From NCBI RefSeq assembly GCF_035818635.1, contig NZ_JAYLLH010000004.1:166035-230034 (forward strand): a stretch of 64,000 nt of DNA. The letters run 5' to 3'. The notes under the pieces are model-generated. The model worked only from the letters and a program-made list of their open reading frames with translations. It was not told the DNA's origin and ran no database searches. Below, in pieces: positions 34,303-43,185 of the stretch; the first letter of the stretch is position 1; each line of letters begins with the position of its first letter. Made by a program: the position numbers and the translations under genes. The DNA comes from Mesobacterium_A hydrothermale. Its GTDB lineage: Bacteria > Pseudomonadota > Alphaproteobacteria > Rhodobacterales > Rhodobacteraceae.

Positions 34303-36339
34303 TCAACCTCGGCGTCTACGTCGACGCCCTTCGCCATCGCCCCCGGTGTTGAACGACACCTGCGGCAAGGTCACGATCTGCGCCAGTTCCGGGAAAGGCT
34401 CGACCGCGTTGGGGATCGCGCTCGCATTCACGAAATGCTCTTGGAAACGCGGCTCGATGGCGGTTTCGACCTTTGTGATCTCGCCCACCATGCGTTCCAC
34501 CTCGGCCCGCGCAGCAACGTTGCAGAGCGCGATGCGCGCGCCGGTTCCGGCGGCATTGCCCGCGCTGGTGACCTTGTCCAACGGCACGTCGGGAATCATC
34601 CCTAGCACCATTGCATGCAGCGGTGAAATATGCGCACCAAAGGCGCCCGCCAGAACAACGCGGTCGACCTTTTCGATCCCGCGTTCGTCCATCAGCAACC
34701 GCGCCCCGGCATAAAGCGCGGATTTTGCCAACTGGATCGCACGGATATCGCCCTGGGTCACCGTGATGATTGGACCGCCCTCGGCGCTGGCATCATGCAG
34801 CATGTAGGCGTGGGTGCGACCTTCGGGAAGACAGCGGGGGCTGCCAACCTGTTCTGCCGAGCCGATCAGCCCGGATTGATCCAGGATGCCCGCGATACGC
34901 ATTTCCGCGACAGCCTCGATAATGCCCGAACCGCAGATACCGGTGATGCCGGTCGCGGCCACGGCATCGGCAAAGCCGGGATCATCCGACCACCGCTCGG
35001 ACCCGATCACCCGAAAACGCGGTTCCTTGGTCGCCGGATCGATGCGCACCGCCTCGATCGCGCCGGGCGCGGCGCGTTGGCCGGAACTGATCTGCGCGCC
35101 TTCGAAGGCCGGGCCAGTGGGCGAAGAACAGGCCAACACGCGGGTCTTGTCGCCCAACAGGATCTCGGCGTTGGTGCCAACGTCAACGATCAGCGCAAGA
35201 TCGTCAGATTTGCCGGGTTCCTCCGACAACGCAACGGCCGCGGCGTCGGCGCCAACATGCCCGGCGATGCAGGGAAGAACATAAATCTGCGCGGCGGCGG
35301 GCAGCGACCGCAGATCCAGTTCCCGTGCCGTCAGTCGGACCGAGCCAGAGGTTGCAAGCGCAAAGGGGGCTTGCCCCAGCTCCACCGGGTCGATGCCCAG
35401 CAAAAGGTGATGCATCACCGGGTTGCAGACAAACACCAGTTCCAGGATCGAGGTCATCTCCACCCCGGCCTCTGCGGCGATCTCCTGCGCCAGCGTGTCG
35501 ATTGCGTCGCGCACGGCGCGGGTCATTTCGGCATCGCCGCCGGGGTTCATCATCGCATAGGACACCCGGCTCATCAGATCTTCGCCAAAGCGGATCTGCG
35601 GGTTCATGATGCCCGACGATGCCACGACAAGCCCGGTTTCGAGGTCGGTCAAATGCGCGGCAATGGTGGTCGACCCAAGGTCGATGGCCAACCCATACAG
35701 CCCGGCCTCGTGCAGGCCCGGCCACGCTGCGATCAGCTTTGGCAGGGCGCTGGAATGGTCTTTGTGCAAGGCGACGGTGATTTTCCAGTGCCCCGCCCGC
35801 AGTTTTTGTTGCAAAAGTGAAATTGAGGAGAACTCTGTGGATATCTCTGGGATATCCCATTGGGCCTTCAGCGCACGCTTGAGCCGCTCCAGATCACCGG
35901 TGGGCTCGTGCATGTCAGGTTCATCGACTTCAAGATAATAGAGCCGCACCGCGGGGTCCATTTGGATCGCGCGGGCGCTGGCGGCCTTGCGTACGACCTG
36001 TCGGTGCACCTGGCTTTCAGGCGGCACGTCGATCACCACATCGCCCATCACCTTCGCCTGGCAGCCCAGCCGCCGCCCGGCTTTCAGCCCACGCTTCGAC
36101 TTGTAGCGCTCTTCGACCACGTTCCATTCGGACAATGCATCCGCATGCACGGTGACCCCATGTTTGGAAAATTCACCGAAGGACGGGGTGATCTGGCACT
36201 TGGAACAAATGCCGCGTCCGCCGCAGACCGAATCCAGGTCGACGCCCAGTTGCTGCGCCGCGGTCAGGATCGGCGTGCCCACCGGGAACCGTCCGCGTTT
36301 GCCAGACGGGGTGAAGACCACCAAGGGATCGTTGCTCAT
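34303..36339 (-). CDS. ASKHA-type corrinoid-activation/DUF4445 protein with 2Fe-2S domain
   Basis: The 678-residue protein has an N-terminal ferredoxin-like domain with Cys39, Cys45, Cys48 and Cys93 (C-x5-C-x2-C...C), a linker, and a C-terminal ASKHA domain starting near LAIDLGSTTIAAHL. This order is that of RACo-type proteins that use ATP and a 2Fe-2S cluster to reduce the cobalt of corrinoid methyltransferase proteins. No corrinoid protein or methyltransferase gene is in the window, so the target is unknown. It ends in an odd Arg-rich tail (GRRRRRRG-like). ATG 36339 has AGGAG upstream; the longer frame runs into aroQ. The closeness to betaine genes 30 kb away is only suggestive. Confidence 0.85.
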   Translation of the reverse strand: MSNDPLVVFTPSGKRGRFPVGTPILTAAQQLGVDLDSVCGGRGICSKCQITPSFGEFSKHGVTVHADALSEWNVVEERYKSKRGLKAGRRLGCQAKVMGDVVIDVPPESQVHRQVVRKAASARAIQMDPAVRLYYLEVDEPDMHEPTGDLERLKRALKAQWDIPEISTEFSSISLLQQKLRAGHWKITVALHKDHSSALPKLIAAWPGLHEAGLYGLAIDLGSTTIAAHLTDLETGLVVASSGIMNPQIRFGEDLMSRVSYAMMNPGGDAEMTRAVRDAIDTLAQEIAAEAGVEMTSILELVFVCNPVMHHLLLGIDPVELGQAPFALATSGSVRLTARELDLRSLPAAAQIYVLPCIAGHVGADAAAVALSEEPGKSDDLALIVDVGTNAEILLGDKTRVLACSSPTGPAFEGAQISSGQRAAPGAIEAVRIDPATKEPRFRVIGSERWSDDPGFADAVAATGITGICGSGIIEAVAEMRIAGILDQSGLIGSAEQVGSPRCLPEGRTHAYMLHDASAEGGPIITVTQGDIRAIQLAKSALYAGARLLMDERGIEKVDRVVLAGAFGAHISPLHAMVLGMIPDVPLDKVTSAGNAAGTGARIALCNVAARAEVERMVGEITKVETAIEPRFQEHFVNASAIPNAVEPFPELAQIVTLPQVSFNTGGDGEGRRRRRRG

Positions 36340-36463
36340 GATCGCTCCTGAAAACCGCTCTTTGCGGCGTACCATAAGCCGGTCGGTGAAAAGCGAAAGC
36401 CGACAGGCGGCATCAAATTGGAAATTTGCGGCACGTCCCGCTGTGTTCCACCCGATAATGTCT

Positions 36464-36518
36464 TTGGTTTTCCAAATACCTCGGGGGAGAGGCCGCAGGC
36501 CGAGGGGGCAGAGCCCCC
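36464..36518 (-). repeat. intergenic hairpin + GGTATTT repeat, copy 4
   Basis: On the minus strand, GGGGGC-TCT-GCCCCC (36504-36518) is followed by GGCC-TGC-GGCC and CTCCCCCGAGGTATTTGG. It lies between aroQ and the ASKHA gene, both on the minus strand, and could end the aroQ transcript. Confidence 0.72.
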
Positions 36519-36550
36519 ATCGGTTTTTCGAAGAAAAATCGCCGTCGAAC

Positions 36551-36988
36551 CTAGCCCAGCAGAGACACCATCCGTCGCACCGCCAAGGCATAGCCTTCCG
36601 TCCCGAACCCGGCGATGACCCCGTCGGCGCGCAGCGATACATAGGAATGATGGCGGAACGCTTCGCGCTTGTGCACATTCGAGATATGCACCTCGAGCAC
36701 TGGCCCTTCGAACGTGTTCAGCGCATCCAGAACGGCGACAGAAGTATGGGTGAAGGCGGCCGGGTTGATGACGATTCCCACCGCGTCGTTGCGCGCCTCG
36801 TGGATCCAGTCGATGATCTGACCTTCCCAGTTCGATTGCAGCAAGCGGATGGCATACCCCGCGGCTTCGGCCACCTCGGCACAGGCGGCCTCGACATCGG
36901 CCAGCGTGTCATAGCCATAAATCTCGGGCTGGCGCTTGCCCAGCAGGTTCAGGTTGGGACCGTTGAGGATATAGATCGTCTCTGCCAT
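36551..36988 (-). CDS. aroQ: type II 3-dehydroquinate dehydratase
   Basis: The 145-residue enzyme begins with ILNGPNLNLLGKRQPEIYG, which contains the conserved Asn and the flexible-loop Arg and Tyr, and has INPAAFTHTSVAVLDAL and EVHISNVHKREAFRHHSY with the catalytic His. It converts 3-dehydroquinate to 3-dehydroshikimate in the shikimate pathway and normally forms dodecamers. ATG 36988 has AAGGAGCG upstream. It lies downstream of tkt on the same strand but after a strong terminator, so it is probably a separate unit. Confidence 0.95.
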   Translation of the reverse strand: MAETIYILNGPNLNLLGKRQPEIYGYDTLADVEAACAEVAEAAGYAIRLLQSNWEGQIIDWIHEARNDAVGIVINPAAFTHTSVAVLDALNTFEGPVLEVHISNVHKREAFRHHSYVSLRADGVIAGFGTEGYALAVRRMVSLLG

Positions 36989-37066
36989 GGCGGCGCTCCT
37001 TCGGCTGGTTTGTTCTTGGGTGCCACCGGGGGCAGGGGAATGCAACGGCTTGTCCGCGCGCGATGC

Positions 37067-37093
37067 AAAAAGGGCCCCGAAGCGGGGCCCTTT
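37067..37093 (-). terminator. rho-independent terminator of tkt
   Basis: On the minus strand the stem AGGGCCCC/GGGGCCCT (arms 37084-37091 and 37071-37078) is followed by five T. It lies 24 bases after the tkt stop. Confidence 0.9.
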
Positions 37094-37116
37094 CGGTCAG
37101 GTCCGTGTGACGTGGA

Positions 37117-39159
37117 TCAAGCCTGTGCCGCCTGCCAGTCGCCGGCCAGAAGCTGGCGCACCTTCTCGGCGGCGGCCTCTGCGGTGATGCCGAACTTTTC
37201 ATAAAGCACCTCGGCCGGGGCCGACGCACCGAAGCTCTTCATCCCGACGAAGGCTGATTTTTCGCGGCGGCCGCGTTCGCCGACCAGCCAGCGATCCCAG
37301 CCGAATTCTACCGCGGCCTCGATCCCGACGCGGACCGGGCCCGCGGGCAGGACCTTGCGGCGGGTGGCTTCATCCTGCTGGGCGAACAGTTCCCAGCACG
37401 GCATGGAGACCACACGGGTGCCGATGCCCTCTGCCTGCAGGATGTCGCGCGCTTTCAGCGCGATTTCCACTTCAGAGCCGGTCGCCATCAGGATCGCCTG
37501 GCGCTTGCCCTCGGCCTCGGCCAGGACATAAGCGCCCTGCGCGACCATGTTCCTGGTCTTGTGCTCGGTCCGGACGGTCGGAAGGTTCTGTCGGGTCAGT
37601 GCCATGACCGACGGCGTCTCCTGCGACATCAGCGCGATTTCCCAGGCTTCCGCGGTTTCCACCGTATCGGCGGGGCGGAACACCATGGTGTTCGGCGTCG
37701 CGCGGCTGATCGCCAGGTGTTCGACCGGCTGGTGGGTCGGGCCGTCTTCGCCCAGGCCGATCGAGTCATGGGTCATCACGAACACCGTCGGGATGTGCTG
37801 CAGCGCTGCCAGCCGCATCGCCGGGCGGACGTAATCGGTAAAGGCCATGAAGGTGCCGCCGTAGGGGCGGATGCCGCCGTGCAGCGCCATGCCGTTCATC
37901 GCCGCGCCCATGCCGTGTTCGCGAATACCCCAATAGACATAACGGCCCTTGCGGTTGTCCACGTCAAAGACGCCCATGTCGCCGGTCTTGGTGTTGTTCG
38001 ATCCGGTCAGGTCAGCCGAGCCGCCACAGGTTTCCGGGGCAATCGGGTTGACGACCTCCAGAACCATTTCGCTCGATTTGCGGGTGGCGACGCTCGGGGC
38101 GGCCTCGCTGATCTGCTTTTTCAGCGCGCGGATGGTGGCGGGCAGGCGCTTGGGCGCCTCTCCGGCCATGGTGCGGGCAAATTCCGCCTGCCGCATGGAC
38201 GAGGTGCTGGCAAGCCGCGCTTCCCAGTCGTCGCGGTCGGCGCTGCCCCGGGTGCCGATGGCTTCCCACCAGGTCTTGATCTCGGCGGGGATTTCAAAGG
38301 CCGGGCTGGTCCAGCCCCACGCCGCCTTGGCGGCGGCGTTCTGGTCGGCATTGGTCAGCGCGCCGTGCCCCTTGGAGGTGTCCTGCGCGGCGTGGCCAAG
38401 GGCGATATGGGTCTTGCAGGCGATCATCGAGGGCGCATGGTTGGCCTTGGCGGCGGCAATCGCGGCGCTGATGGCCTTGGGGTCGTGGCCGTCGATTTCC
38501 TGCACATGCCAGCCGCTGGCCTTGAAACGCGCCACCTGGTCGGTGCGGTCCGACAGGTCGACGCGACCGTCGATGGTGATGTTGTTGTTGTCCCAGAAGA
38601 CGATCAGCTTTGACAGCTGGTGCCGCCCGGCGATGCCGATGGCTTCCTGGCTCACACCTTCCATAAGGCAGCCGTCACCCGCGATCACGTAGGTGTGGTG
38701 ATCGACCAGCTTCTTGCCGAAGCGGGCGCGCAGCATTTCCTCGGCCATGGCAAAGCCCACGGACATGGAAATCCCCTGGCCCAGCGGACCGGTGGTGGTT
38801 TCCACCGCGTTCAGCAGGAAGTTTTCCGGGTGGCCTGCGGTCTTGGCGCCCCACTGGCGGAAGTTCTTGACCTCGTCCAGAGTAACCTGCGCATCCCCCA
38901 TCAGATACAACAGCGCGTAGATCAGCATCGAGCCATGGCCCGCCGACAGGATGAACCGGTCGCGGTCATGCCAGTCCGGGCGCTTGGCGTCGAACTTCAT
39001 GTGTTCCGAAAACAGGACGGTGGCCACATCGGCCATGCCGATCGGCATCCCCGAATGGCCGGAATTGGCATGCGCCACGGCGTCAAGCGCCAGCGCGCGT
39101 ATGGCGGTGGCGCGCATCCAGTGATCGGGGTGGTTGGAACGAAGTGCTGCGATATCCAC
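37117..39159 (-). CDS. tkt: transketolase
   Basis: The 680-residue enzyme has the N-terminal thiamine-diphosphate domain (HANSGHSGMPIGMADV, GDGCLMEGVSQEA with the GDG...N-type motif, FWDNNNITIDG), the pyrimidine-binding domain (GGIRPYGGTFMAF, THDSIGLGEDGPTHQPVEHL), and the C-terminal domain. It transfers two-carbon units in the pentose phosphate pathway, and in the Calvin cycle where present. The start is GTG 39159 with AAGGAG seven bases upstream. A terminator follows the stop. It diverges from the coiled-coil/zapA pair. Confidence 0.96.
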   Translation of the reverse strand: MDIAALRSNHPDHWMRATAIRALALDAVAHANSGHSGMPIGMADVATVLFSEHMKFDAKRPDWHDRDRFILSAGHGSMLIYALLYLMGDAQVTLDEVKNFRQWGAKTAGHPENFLLNAVETTTGPLGQGISMSVGFAMAEEMLRARFGKKLVDHHTYVIAGDGCLMEGVSQEAIGIAGRHQLSKLIVFWDNNNITIDGRVDLSDRTDQVARFKASGWHVQEIDGHDPKAISAAIAAAKANHAPSMIACKTHIALGHAAQDTSKGHGALTNADQNAAAKAAWGWTSPAFEIPAEIKTWWEAIGTRGSADRDDWEARLASTSSMRQAEFARTMAGEAPKRLPATIRALKKQISEAAPSVATRKSSEMVLEVVNPIAPETCGGSADLTGSNNTKTGDMGVFDVDNRKGRYVYWGIREHGMGAAMNGMALHGGIRPYGGTFMAFTDYVRPAMRLAALQHIPTVFVMTHDSIGLGEDGPTHQPVEHLAISRATPNTMVFRPADTVETAEAWEIALMSQETPSVMALTRQNLPTVRTEHKTRNMVAQGAYVLAEAEGKRQAILMATGSEVEIALKARDILQAEGIGTRVVSMPCWELFAQQDEATRRKVLPAGPVRVGIEAAVEFGWDRWLVGERGRREKSAFVGMKSFGASAPAEVLYEKFGITAEAAAEKVRQLLAGDWQAAQA

Positions 39160-39360
39160 GGGGCAGCTCCTTTGCGGTTGCGTGGGTGTTAGCGCTCAAT
39201 AGCAGGGTCGGGCACAAGATCAAGCTTGCCGCCTAAGGCCTTGATGCCAAAAGGGGCGCAATTTGCGCTTGCGGTTGCTAAAATGGATCGTGAAAGCCTC
39301 CGGGTGCGATTCGCGCAGGATACCGGGGCAACAGCAGGCGCGAGCAGGCAAGGGACAGGC

Positions 39361-39900
39361 ATGACTCAGATCGACGAACTGGAGCGCAGGATCGCCGCGG
39401 CATTCGACCGGATCGGCAAGGGGGTCGAAGGGCTGGAGGCAGAACTGGCCGCAGCCCGGGCAGACCCGCCGCCGCCCCAGGCCGATCCCGCAGAGCTTGA
39501 GGCGCTGCGCCAGGCTTTGGCAGACGAACGCACCGCCAATGCCCAGTTGGAAGAGCGCGTGCGCGCGATCCGCGAAAAGCAGGAAAGCCAGGTCGCTGCT
39601 CTTGAGACTCAGGTCAGTGAACAGCACAGCACCATCGCCCGGCTGGACATGGAACTTCAGCGGTTGCGTCAGGCCTGCGATCTGCTGCGGGAAAACAATG
39701 TCGCCCTGCGTGGCGCGGCAGAGGCCAACAACACCGATCCGCACCTGATCAACCGGTCGCTGCTGGCAGAACTGGAAAGCCTGCGCGCCGAGCGCGCGGC
39801 GGAAAACGCAGAGCTGGCCGGGGTCATGGGGGCGCTGAAACCGCTCTTGACCAACGCCGGCCAAGCCGATGCAACCGCAGACACGGGGGAGGAGGCCTGA
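39361..39900 (+). CDS. coiled-coil protein preceding ZapA
   Basis: A 179-residue soluble protein. After a short N-terminal helix it has a Pro-rich break (DPPPPQADP) and a long coiled coil (about 48-125) with heptad-like Leu/Ala positions, then a conserved-looking NNTDPHLINRSLLAELESLRAER block. It overlaps zapA by one base (TGATG), so the two are co-expressed, and it may take part in Z-ring organisation. The family is recognised only by context. ATG 39361 has AAGGGAC upstream; the longer frame from 39226 is not needed. Confidence 0.82.
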   Translation: MTQIDELERRIAAAFDRIGKGVEGLEAELAAARADPPPPQADPAELEALRQALADERTANAQLEERVRAIREKQESQVAALETQVSEQHSTIARLDMELQRLRQACDLLRENNVALRGAAEANNTDPHLINRSLLAELESLRAERAAENAELAGVMGALKPLLTNAGQADATADTGEEA

Positions 39901-40307
39901 TGCCCGAGATCGAGATCCATATCGGTGGCCGCACCTTCGAAGTTGCCTGCCAGGAAGGCGAGGAACATTACCTGCTTGCCGCAGCCAAGATGCTCGACAA
40001 CGAGGCCCAGGTGCTGGTCAACCAGATCGGGCGCGTGCCCGAGGCGCGGATGTTGTTGATGGCGGGCCTGATGCTGGCCGACAAGACTGCGGGCCTGGAA
40101 GACCGCCTGCGCGAGACAGAAGATCGCGCGGCGCAGTATCTGGACGAATTGCGCGACCTCCGTGACTTGCCGCCGCCGCCGCCCGAACGGATCGAGGTGC
40201 CGGTCGTGCCCGCCAGCGTGACGGATTCGCTGGCAGAGATCGCGGCCCGAGCCGAAGCGCTGGCACAAGAGATCGAAGACAAATCCACACCTTCCGGCCT
40301 GGACTGA
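39900..40307 (+). CDS. zapA: cell division protein ZapA
   Basis: The 135-residue protein starts with IEIHIGGRTFEVACQEGEE, the ZapA globular head, followed by AAKMLDNEA and a coiled coil (LMLADKTAGLEDRL). ZapA cross-links FtsZ filaments at the division site. It has a Pro-rich stretch (PPPPPER) and a C-terminal extension beyond the usual 100-110 residues, as in several alphaproteobacteria. Coupled to the coiled-coil gene upstream. Confidence 0.88.
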   Translation: MPEIEIHIGGRTFEVACQEGEEHYLLAAAKMLDNEAQVLVNQIGRVPEARMLLMAGLMLADKTAGLEDRLRETEDRAAQYLDELRDLRDLPPPPPERIEVPVVPASVTDSLAEIAARAEALAQEIEDKSTPSGLD

Positions 40308-40343
40308 CATTCTTTCGCTATGGCCATGGAACGGATCACAGGA

Positions 40344-40364
40344 GCGCCGCCGGTCAGGCGGCGC
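40344..40364. terminator. hairpin between convergent zapA and grxD
   Basis: GCGCCGCC/GGCGGCGC with a five-base loop. No T tract flanks it, so its role as a two-way terminator rests on position and stem strength. Confidence 0.5.
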
Positions 40365-40394
40365 CCCGTGATGTGTCAGATCAATTCAACGGAA

Positions 40395-40757
40395 TCAGGC
40401 GTTGGCTTCGCGGATCTTGTCGGCGGCGGCCTTGTCATAGGTCACGCCCTTGTCTTCGAACAATTGATCCAGCTCGCCCGACAAGGTCATCTCGGTGACG
40501 ATATCGCAGCCACCGACAAATTCGCCCTTCACGTAAAGCTGAGGAATGGTCGGCCAGTCCGAGAAATCCTTGATCCCCTGACGGATGGCGTCGTCTGCCA
40601 GCACGTTCACATCGGCATAATCCACGCCCATGTAGGTCAGCACCCCGGCCACGCGGCTGGAAAAGCCACATTGCGGCATCTCTTTCGTGCCTTTCATGAA
40701 CAGAACAACATCGTTGGTGCTGACGGTCTCTGCGATCCGGGTCTTTGCGTCGGTCAT
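40395..40757 (-). CDS. grxD: monothiol glutaredoxin
   Basis: The 120-residue protein carries the active site CGFS (Cys30) and the glutathione-binding WPTIPQLYVKGEFVGGCDI segment of class II monothiol glutaredoxins. These carry 2Fe-2S clusters and form complexes with BolA proteins; a BolA-like gene lies directly upstream on the same strand, which supports the pairing. Length and start are standard. Confidence 0.95.
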   Translation of the reverse strand: MTDAKTRIAETVSTNDVVLFMKGTKEMPQCGFSSRVAGVLTYMGVDYADVNVLADDAIRQGIKDFSDWPTIPQLYVKGEFVGGCDIVTEMTLSGELDQLFEDKGVTYDKAAADKIREANA

Positions 40758-40814
40758 GTGTCGTCTTTCTCTGCGGGGCCGCAGTCGCGGCCTGTGTCTT
40801 GTTTGGTCAGGGGG

Positions 40815-41051
40815 TTATTCAGGGGCCTTGGTGGTCAGCGCCAGCGCGTGCAGTTCACCATTGGCTCCGTCCATCTTTCCCTTGAGCGCGGCATAGACCG
40901 CGCGTTGCTGCTGGACGCGGTTCTGGCCGCGAAAGCTTTCGTCGACCACCATTGCGGACATGTGCACGCCGTCGTCGCCTTCGACGACGATCTTGGCATC
41001 GGGAAAGGTTTCACGCAGCAGCGCTTCGATTTCATGGGCCTGCATTGGCAT
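40815..41051 (-). CDS. BolA-family protein
   Basis: The 78-residue protein has the BolA fold signature: an N-terminal helix (HEIEALLRETFPDAKI), GVHMSAMVVDESFRGQNRVQQQRAVYAAL, and ELHALAL at the end with the conserved His. It should bind the monothiol glutaredoxin encoded 57 bases downstream to coordinate a 2Fe-2S cluster. It corresponds to the shorter BolA/YrbA-type. Start could be 41051 or 41045. Confidence 0.9.
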   Translation of the reverse strand: MPMQAHEIEALLRETFPDAKIVVEGDDGVHMSAMVVDESFRGQNRVQQQRAVYAALKGKMDGANGELHALALTTKAPE

Positions 41052-41148
41052 TCCGGCGATCCCTTTATCCTGTATCTGAGGTTAGCCTTTACGGGGAAAA
41101 TGTATGCCTCGTTTCGGATGTGTGCAAGGGAGAGTGCGGACCTAATGA

Positions 41149-41952
41149 TCAGCCCTTCTCGGTCAGCTTGGCCGCATCCCAAAGCGCATCCATTTCCGCA
41201 AGGTCGCTGTCTTCGGGGCGGCGGCCGTCGCGGGCCAGCGCCGCCTCGATATAGGCAAACCGGCGGGTGAACTTGGTATTGGCGGCGCGCAAGGCGGCCT
41301 CTGGGTCGATATCCAGGTGACGGGCCAGATTTGCCATGACGAACAGCAGGTCGCCGAATTCCTCGAACCGGTGCTCGGGGCTGGAGGTTTCACGCAGCTC
41401 CTGCGCTTCTTCGACGATCTTGTCGATCACCTCGTCGGTCGACGGCCAGTCGAACCCGACCCGCGCCGCGCGTTTTTGCAGCTTTACCGCGCGCAAGAGC
41501 GCCGGCAGGCCAAGCGCCACGTCGTCCAGCACGCCTTGTCGGGCCTTGGATGCGCGTTCAGCGGCCTTGATGGTTTCCCAGTCGCGGGTTTGCTGTTCGG
41601 CTGACTTGTCGCGGCTTTCGTCGCCAAAGACATGCGGATGCCGCGCGACCATCTTGTCCGACATGGTGTCGGCCACTTCGTCAAAGGTGAACAACCCCCT
41701 TTCGCTGGCCATCTGGGCGTGGAACACGGATTGGAACAACAGGTCGCCCAGCTCTCCTTTCAGCTCGTCCCAGGCCTCGCGCTCGATCGCATCGGCGACC
41801 TCATAGGCCTCTTCGATCGTGTAGGGGGCGATGGTGGCGAAATCCTGCTCGATATCCCAGGGGCAGCCGGTTTCGGGGTCACGCAGGCGGCGCATGATTT
41901 CCAGCAGCCGTGGCATTCCACCTTTGGGATCGTGGATCAGCGTGTCACTCAT
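41149..41952 (-). CDS. mazG: nucleoside triphosphate pyrophosphohydrolase
   Basis: The 267-residue protein has two MazG domains. The first begins LRDPETGCPWDIEQDFATIAPYTIEEAYEVADAI with EELGDLLFQ-type metal-binding Glu/Asp (ELKGELGDLLFQSVFH), and the second has VDEVIDKIVEEAQEL-like and FEEFGDLLFVMANL. It hydrolyses NTPs to NMPs and pyrophosphate, clearing non-canonical nucleotides. ATG 41952 fits the family start. It diverges from the amidohydrolase operon. Confidence 0.94.
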   Translation of the reverse strand: MSDTLIHDPKGGMPRLLEIMRRLRDPETGCPWDIEQDFATIAPYTIEEAYEVADAIEREAWDELKGELGDLLFQSVFHAQMASERGLFTFDEVADTMSDKMVARHPHVFGDESRDKSAEQQTRDWETIKAAERASKARQGVLDDVALGLPALLRAVKLQKRAARVGFDWPSTDEVIDKIVEEAQELRETSSPEHRFEEFGDLLFVMANLARHLDIDPEAALRAANTKFTRRFAYIEAALARDGRRPEDSDLAEMDALWDAAKLTEKG

Positions 41953-42015
41953 TGCCCTTGCCTTTCGTTTCGTGTTCCCATGGGGATGTCCGATCTTTTC
42001 ACGCGAGTCCACCCA

Positions 42016-43185
42016 ATGCCCGTTCTCAACCGCATCGCCGGCTTTGCCGAGGATATGAAAACCTGGCGCCGCCATATTCATATGCATCCCGAACTGGGGC
42101 TGGACTGTCATGGCACCGCCGCCTTCGTGGTCGAACGCCTGCGCGAGATCGGGGTGGATGAAATCCACACCGGAATCGCGGAATCAGGGGTTGTCGCGGT
42201 GATCAACGGGCAGGGCGACGGGCCGGTCACCGCCCTGCGGGCCGACATGGACGCGCTGCCGATGGACGAAGCGACGGGCGCGGACTGGGCCTCGACCGTG
42301 CCGGGGCGGATGCACGCCTGCGGGCATGACGGACACACGACGATGCTTCTGGGCGCCGCGCGTTACCTGGCAGAGACCCGCCGATTCAGAGGCAAGGCCG
42401 TGCTGATCTTTCAACCAGCAGAGGAAATCATCGGCGGTGGGCGGCTGATGGTCGAAGAGGGCATCATGGACACCTTCGGGGTGGACGAGGTGTTCGCCAT
42501 CCACACCGATCCCTTTGCCGATCTGGGCATGCTGCGCACCACGCCGGGGCCGATCATGGCGGCGGTGGACGATTTTTCCATCACGCTGACGGGCAAGGGC
42601 GGCCATGCCGCCTATCCGCAGGACTGTGTCGATCCGATCCCGGCGGCACTGGCGCTGGGGCATGCGCTGATGTCGATCCCGGCGCGCAATGCCGATGCGC
42701 TGAAATCGCTGGTGGTGTCGCTGACGCAGGTGCATTCCGGCAGCGCCTTCAACGTGATCCCGGAAAAGGCGACGCTGACGGGCACGGTGCGCAGTTTCGA
42801 TGCCGCCTTGCAGGATCGGGTCGAACAAAGGTTCCACGAGATCGTGGAAGGCATCGGCACGACCTATGGTGTCAAGGCAGAGCTGCATTACCAGCGTGAC
42901 TACCCGGCGACGATCAACCACGCCGAGCAGGCCGCCTTTGCCGCCGAGGTCGCGCGCGAGGTGACGGGGGCGACGCGCGTCGTCGATGACCTGTCGCCCG
43001 AGATGGGGTCAGAGGATTTCAGCTTCATGCTGAATGCCCGCCCGGGCGCCTTCCTGTTCCTCGGGCAGGGTGTCGGGCCGTCGGTCCATCACCCGGAATT
43101 CGACTTCAACGACGAGGCCGCGCCGATCGGGGCATCCTTCCTGGCGCGGCTGGTCGAAAAACGCAATGGAACGGAGGTCGCCTAA
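42016..43185 (+). CDS. M20 amidohydrolase (hippurate-hydrolase-like), copy A
   Basis: The 389-residue metallopeptidase-fold enzyme has RADMDALPMDE, HACGHDGHTTML, QPAEE with catalytic Glu, and the C-terminal EDFSFML with HHPEFDFND. Between them is a lid domain (GKGGHAAYPQDCVDP). It should hydrolyse N-acyl amino acids or similar amides. Next to the metal-binding His it reads HTDP where copy B has HNAP, a possible substrate-pocket change. It is about 60 percent similar by eye to the next gene, so the two arose by duplication. ATG 42016 is chosen by alignment with copy B; ATG 41986 is also in frame. It overlaps copy B (TAATG). Confidence 0.87.
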   Translation: MPVLNRIAGFAEDMKTWRRHIHMHPELGLDCHGTAAFVVERLREIGVDEIHTGIAESGVVAVINGQGDGPVTALRADMDALPMDEATGADWASTVPGRMHACGHDGHTTMLLGAARYLAETRRFRGKAVLIFQPAEEIIGGGRLMVEEGIMDTFGVDEVFAIHTDPFADLGMLRTTPGPIMAAVDDFSITLTGKGGHAAYPQDCVDPIPAALALGHALMSIPARNADALKSLVVSLTQVHSGSAFNVIPEKATLTGTVRSFDAALQDRVEQRFHEIVEGIGTTYGVKAELHYQRDYPATINHAEQAAFAAEVAREVTGATRVVDDLSPEMGSEDFSFMLNARPGAFLFLGQGVGPSVHHPEFDFNDEAAPIGASFLARLVEKRNGTEVA

